From Ganoderma boninense (lineage: Eukaryota; Basidiomycota; Agaricomycetes; Polyporales; Polyporaceae): a DNA stretch of 64,000 nucleotides. The position numbers were made by a program, and so were the translations under genes. The stretch covers positions 3,632,313 through 3,696,312 of the forward strand of contig CM035313.1 of the NCBI GenBank assembly GCA_002900995.3. The letters are read 5' to 3'. Below, piece by piece: positions 59,278-64,000 of this stretch. The notes under the pieces were generated by a model that saw only the letters and a program-made list of their open reading frames with translations, had not been told where the DNA came from and searched no databases. The first letter of the stretch is position 1, and each line of letters opens with the position of its first letter.

Positions 59278-59831
59278 TCATACGAAGAGAACGCACGAGA
59301 GGGCGGACTGGGGCGGGTACGTCTGCCTCGACGACGTACGAGGACGAGAGGGCGGGGGTGGTATGATGAGGGGCACCCTCATTATGGGAGATGGAGGAGG
59401 AGGGACGATGACCCTGTCGACGTGGATGATGCGTGTAGGAGAGGGAGAGCCGCTGGTCGAGTCATCGGGGAGAGCATGTTGAGGAGGGATAGGGAGAGGC
59501 TGCGAAGGGATGGGTGGGCGAGGAGGAAGCTGACAAGTGGACTTGAGGGTGGAGGAAGTGTGAGCATGGAAATGAGCTGATGACTTACTGTTTCCGCTGC
59601 GAAGGCGCGGGTGTGAAGGCACGCCCGAGTACCGACCAGGGAGGGAGGTGGAGGTAGTTTCCAGGTGACAGTTGGTTGAGAGGGCAGGGGAGAGAGATGG
59701 TCCGTGCTGGTGAAGATGCAGGAGCAGGGGCTGAGGACGTCTGAGGAGGGAGACGGGGTTGCTGTGTCGCCAGGCTGGGTGGGCTGGGCCTGTACCACCG
59801 CGGAGATGTTGGACACAGAGAGGGCAGACAT
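59278..59831 (-). CDS. Small proline-rich protein, paralogue 2, function unknown
   Basis: complement(join(59278..59529, 59589..59831)) = 164 aa, one 59-nt intron in phase 0. Blocks shared with paralogue 1: SSDVLSPCSCI, TWKLPPPP, LPPRPPIPSQPLPIPP, SPTRIIHVDRVIVPPPPS and MRVPLII. An upstream in-frame ATG at 59867 would add 12 residues. Lies between array 1 and the ParB-like gene and is transcribed away from the latter. Confidence 0.62.
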
Positions 59832-60821
59832 GTGAGCTGTGAGGGAGGGTATGCGGGGAGGAGGCAAGGGTTGACGATGTTAGTGTTGACGTGGAGACAG
59901 AACGAGAGTGTCCACTAGTCGGAAATCGGGTAGCGAAAGGATGTTTGTCCGGGCGTGGATCACAGAGAAGCAGTTAGTTACGTAGTTAATGAATGGCATG
60001 AGAAGCAAGGTATAAGCGATGAGAACGCAAATGTCATACTCAGCCTGGGCTCGGAGAAACAGTGTTTGCGAGGAGCAGGTTTGATTTTGAGAGGAGTGCA
60101 GGGCGATATGTGTGGAATAGTAGGACGAGCGCACCCAGTGCTAAGAGTGATGTCGAAAGATTGCGCAGATGAACGAGGTGCTGCTCCGCGCACAGTATAT
60201 GTGAGAGATAAACTATATGAGTTGTGATTGGCACAGTATGGATCAGGAGAGCTGCTATACATGCAAGTGTTACAGGGCATGGTGCGCGGACGGGCAGAAT
60301 GCGTGTGCGCGGAGGAAGACAGACACGAGTGAGTAGGGAAGGCAAGGTACCGAGGGAAGGGGAGGGACGATGTCATGGAGAAGATGTACAGCCACAGGGC
60401 AGGGAGAAGCAGAGAAGCGCGAGATGTAGCACAGCCACGAAGGGAGATCAGGTACCTGAAAGAAGCGCGGCGTAATTGATGGAGTGGCTGTGCAAGAAGA
60501 GGGGCGCAGATGCCATGCGAGAGAAAGTGCCTGATATGGGCGAGTCTCCCCGAGAATGCAAACACTGCCGAAACAAGACGAGAGACACCGAAGTAAAGGA
60601 CTGCCATGAGGCTGGGCAAAGGGCAAATTACAGGGAGGGGAGGGGGCTCGAGAGCGACGCTCTGATTCCCCCTTTCCTCCTCCCCTCACATCTCTTTGCT
60701 GCGATCCTCTTGATCGAGCGCGCAAACTCTGTATAAACGTCACCACCAGCGAACTAGCTTCGAGTGGTGAGTCTGATGCCGCTGGATAGGGAGACAAGTG
60801 CTTACTGGGGCGTGCGTAGCC
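59832..60821. other. Divergent promoter region of proline-rich gene 2 and the ParB-like gene
   Basis: 990 bp with no recognisable gene. Open frames on the minus strand here are compositional. Confidence 0.45.
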
Positions 60822-62876
60822 ATGGCTGGACGCAAGAAGTCGAAGGTGAGCGTAGCGTCGGGCGTACGAGCTATGTCGAGGCGAGACTGATGGCGGAGGG
60901 TTTGGATAAAGGGCAAGGACAAGGACAAGGTACGTCATGCGTTGCTTGAGCGGTGGTTACGCGAGGAAGGCGAGCGGATGCAGTGTGGCTGATTGCCGTT
61001 GGGTTGTGTAGGTTGCCGGTGTGCGAATCCCGAAGCCGGAGCCGGAGCAGATGGAGGAGAACCCCGAGGAGAGGAACACGAGGGAGAATCAGCAGGAAGA
61101 GGAGAAGGCGTTCTTCGGACGGGGCGTCCTGGACTTGTTGTCACCGCTGGCCGGCGTGACGTACAAACTCGGGACGTACAACCCGCGCGCGCTTCAGCTG
61201 CCGTCTGTGATGAGGCTGGTGCGGTCGTTCGAGGGTGTGGGGATGAACACGCAGGGGAATCCTATTTTCATCCACGTTGATGCGAAACACGTTGAGAAAG
61301 GTTCGTACATTGAGAAGAACGGCGACCTGACGGAGTGGGAGGGGATGGAGGCGATCAAGTTCAAGAAGCGAGCGGATGGGAAGCCGCTGGTTGTGCAGGT
61401 CATGTCCGGGGCGCATCGGATCGAGGCGATGAAGATCACGAAGGAGCGGCTGGAGAAGCTTCGCAACAAGAAGCAGGCGTCGATGGAGACGGCGGACAGG
61501 AAGCTTGGGGACGCCGGGTCTGAGAAGCAGCGCGAGTCGATGGACAAGTTGAAGGAGTACGTGAAGTCGCTGACGATCAAGCTGAACCGGATCGGGCGTT
61601 GGTGCGTGCTGATCTACGATGGAAGTGAGTGTTTACGCGGACGCACAACGGCGCGTTGGGCATGCGCTGACGGTGTTTGGGTATGTGACGCAGACGTCGG
61701 CAGCGCGAAGCTGTGGAACTACTTGTCTCAGAACGAGCATCTGCCCGTGTTGCGCGCGACGCCTGAGGAGCGTGTGTGGAACTACAAGGCGCAGATCGAG
61801 GCGGTCGTGGCGAGCTGGGACGACGACCACAAGGAGACGAAGGAGGCGCTTCCGAAGCCGGGCTCGGACCAGTGGCAGGCGCAGGTGGTGCGCAAGGTGA
61901 TGACGACGCAGCAGCAGCAGGCGTTCGCGCCGTCGTACCTCGTCCTGCAGCAGCACGGGTGGGAGATGATCCAGGAGATGGGGTACTTCCCTGCGCTGAA
62001 GAGCGGACGGCACGTCACCGTGAAGCTGCTCGACACGACGTTGAAGACACGCTCGCGCTCGAACAACCAGCCCAACGCGCTTGGTGGGGTGAGTGTGCGG
62101 GTCTTGGCTATGTAGTGTTGCGCCGCGCAGAGTGCAGGCTGCTGATGTGCTTGTGCTTGCAGTTGTGGAGTGCGATCGTGCGCGACAGGATCTGGCGGAT
62201 GCGCTTTATCGCGAGCTCGGCGCCGATGCCTGACCTCAGCGCTGAACCGGACGAGCTCACACAGGATGCGCAGATGATGCTCAACTACCTGACGGTGGTA
62301 CGGGACGACCCGCAACACCCGCTGCAGGTGCCGCAGTCACGAATCGACAAGCTGCACGGTGCCGACACTGTGTTCGACAAGCTCAGCCGGCGTCAGCAGG
62401 AGAAGCTGGTCGACGACTACTCGCGCCAGGTAGCGAAGGACTACGCTGCGTTCGAGGATCGGACGATGACCGTGGACCTTGCCGCGGTTGTCTTTGACGA
62501 CTCGGTGATGACGCAGATCGACCAGAAGTACGTGCAGCTCATCCAGCGGAAGAAGCTGTTGCTCTACATGGGGTTCAGTGACCATGCGGGGTGGCAGCAA
62601 GCGCTGCAGCAGTACAAGGCCGCGGTCGAGGAGATTTTGAAGAAGCACTGGAAAGGTCTTTCGCAGGAGCTGGGCGAGGGCGACGACGGCGACGCGGGTG
62701 AGGTCGACGAAGAGCGTGCGCAGATGTTCAGGGCGGTGTATTTCGCGGAGCAGCGTTACGAGTGGCAGAAGAAGCTCGTGGAGGCGGGCGACGGGTTCGA
62801 CGTGCCGTGGCCGACGAAGTCGTTTTTGGAAGACCTTCGGGACGTGCTCATGCGGTACGAACCCGCGATCCAGATG
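60822..62876 (+). CDS. ParB-like nuclease-fold protein, unknown function, 3' end unresolved
   Basis: Exons 60822..60845, probably a small 18-nt exon ending at the donor near 60930, then 61012..61624, 61694..62088, 62163..62876 with closing phases (about 590 residues visible). N-terminus basic (MAGRKKSK). The ParB/sulfiredoxin-like core reads VTYKLGTYNPRALQLPSV, RLVRSFEGVGMNTQGNPIFI and LVVQVMSGAHRIEAMKI, which follow the ParB order NPR ... GxxxPI ... GxHRxxA. The remainder is helical and charged, with NEHLPVLRATPEERVWN, AFAPSYLVLQQHGWEM and DFAAFED-like acidic blocks. Agaricomycete genomes carry similar uncharacterised proteins; no role is established. After the donor GTGAGT (62877) no further exon is found before the tandem array, so the 3' end is lost, beyond the window, or reached by intron read-through (stop at 63098). 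Confidence 0.65.
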
Positions 62877-62929
62877 GTGAGTGTCTTGTCAGTTATCGAC
62901 TGTTCCACATTTACCGCGAACAGACCATG

Positions 62930-63245
62930 TGCTCCTCTGCGCGGACAGATCACCGGCTCGTCCGCGCTGACGATGCATCTACTCGTCAGCGCGGACGATG
63001 CACCGGCTCGTCAGCGCGGACGGGGCACCGGGTCGTCTGCGCGGACAGACCATCGGCTCGTCTGCGCGGACGGGGCATACACTCCTCTGCGCGGATAGAC
63101 CACTGGCTCGTCAGCGCGGACGGCGCCACGGGTCGTCAGCGCAGACAGACCACCGGCTCGTCCGCGCGGACGGGGCATACACTCCTCTGCGCGGACAGAT
63201 CACCGGCTCGTCCGCGCGGACGGGGCATGCACTCATCTGCGCGTC
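62930..63245 (+). repeat. Tandem array of GCGCGGAC units, array 2
   Basis: Roughly 25-bp half-units alternating AGATCACCGGCTCGTC and GGGGCATACACTCCTCT between copies of (T/C)(C/T)GCGCGGAC; about a dozen cores. Shares the CGCGCGGAC core with array 1 but the spacers differ. Confidence 0.85.
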
Positions 63246-63281
63246 CAGGTCATTTGTATCGTGCCCACGATAACCGCGCTA

Positions 63282-64000
63282 ATTTATAGGGTGTAAAGTA
63301 GGGGGGTATGCGGGTTAGAGTAGGGTTAGAGCGACCATTTGGGCGAAAATGTGCGAAGTGACGGTCGAACCGTCACTTCGCCAAGGATCAGGCGCCCAAA
63401 ATGATAAGCGTGGGAGCCAAAGATTGCGAAGTCACGGACAGACCGCGACTTCGCATCACCTCAGGACGTGCTATGCCAACAATGTATCATCAATGTTAGG
63501 AAGCAGTACGTGTACCATGACATCGGCGGTGAATATATAAGTACAATGGCACCATAAGTTCAACTAGCGGGAATCAAAGGACTCTGCGACAAATGAAACC
63601 AAAGTCACAATATGAAGCAGAATGAAACGACAAGATGATGAGAGAGTGTTTTGAGGGAGGGAGCAAGTATAGGAATGAAAAATCTGTGTGGAGAACAGGG
63701 TGTTTTAAAAGGAAAAGAAGGGGATAAAAAGGGTTAGATCTGTAGGTGACAGGTATATGGAAGTTTGTTAGTGTGTGAATAGCGCGAGAGGAAAAACCTA
63801 CCGTCGACGAATGCGACAATATTGAAGTGAGAATGTGCACAAGTGAGAGAGAGTCAGGGAAATATATTGAAAAGCACTAGGGTGCATGACAAAGACAGAA
63901 GGGGCAAGAGGATAAGCAAGGGTAAGGAGGGACGCCGGGAGAGAGGGAGGATGGGACGACGGGAGAAGGCGTTCGGTGAATTTGAAGAGAAGTGTCTGAT
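63282..64000 (+). repeat. Interspersed hairpin repeat, copy E (runs to the window edge)
   Basis: Near-identical to copy A from its start to about 63735, with the same two hairpins (63355-63379 and 63425-63455). One visible change converts the hairpin-1 3' arm from CACTTCACC (A) to CACTTCGCC (E). Continues past the end of copy A and reaches the AGGCGTTCGGTGAATTTG terminus shared with copy D. Confidence 0.85.

Noticed and set aside
60270..60938. 222-codon minus-strand frame upstream of the ParB-like gene
   Set aside because: Ser/Pro/Leu-rich composition, no conserved block, and it overlaps the first exon of the plus-strand gene.
62877..63098. Read-through of the ParB-like frame into array 2 as a genuine C-terminus
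   Set aside because: The added residues are only the translated tandem repeat (LRGQITGSSART-type), and a consensus donor GTGAGT sits at the boundary. Cannot be fully excluded.

Overview
The window looks like nuclear DNA of an agaricomycete fungus, most probably a polypore-type basidiomycete. The genes are GC-rich and cut by many introns of about 50-65 nt with GT/GC...AG borders. The encoded families are fungal: a Pex24/dysferlin peroxin, dynamitin, a TORC2 HbrB subunit, Yen1-type XPG nuclease, HRD1, and a large EF-hand/ZZ-finger protein family that I know from agaricomycetes. All exon coordinates were worked out by hand from splice sites and reading phase. Where phases close over a whole gene I treat the model as reliable.

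Layout. 1-52.8 kb is gene-dense: Pex24-like peroxin (-, runs off the left edge); a CECR5/HDHD5-like HAD hydrolase whose nucleophile half is missing (+); a class II O-methyltransferase (+); tRNA-Ser(GCU) with a 12-nt intron (+); dynactin p50 (+); a 1254-aa EF-hand/zinc-finger protein (-); a membrane-anchored A1 aspartic peptidase carrying a frame break (-); a retroelement RNase H relic (+); two paralogous FAD monooxygenases with the same ten-exon layout (-,-); a HbrB/Bit61 TORC2 subunit (-); mitochondrial Qri7/OSGEPL1 (+); a Yen1/GEN1-like resolvase (+); a TM-anchored YtcJ-type amidohydrolase of 16 exons (-); HRD1 (+); AIM41/YqeY (-); and an SRPK-like protein that has lost its catalytic Asp (+).

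From about 52.9 kb to the right edge the character changes. The DNA is lower in GC and full of repeats. It holds five same-orientation copies of a repeat that opens with ATAGGGTGTAAAG followed by telomere-like TTAGGGTTAG. Inside the best-preserved copies are two hairpins whose stem sequence differs between copies while pairing is kept. There is also a set of four GCGCATAAGCAC hairpins, a 61-bp minisatellite, and two arrays built on the palindrome TCCGCGCGGA. Embedded in this island are a ParB-like gene (60822-62876), a 54-codon exon of unknown family (58581-58742) and two paralogous small proline-rich proteins. Each TCCGCGCGGA array begins shortly after a splice donor. This island is the best candidate for something undescribed.

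The core genes are mostly unrelated housekeeping functions (peroxisome, dynein motor, ER-associated degradation, mitochondrial tRNA modification, TOR signalling, recombination) and do not form a pathway. Mobile-element marks (a 284-bp inverted-repeat element, a fold-back element, several introns of about 1 kb) sit in introns of otherwise conserved genes.
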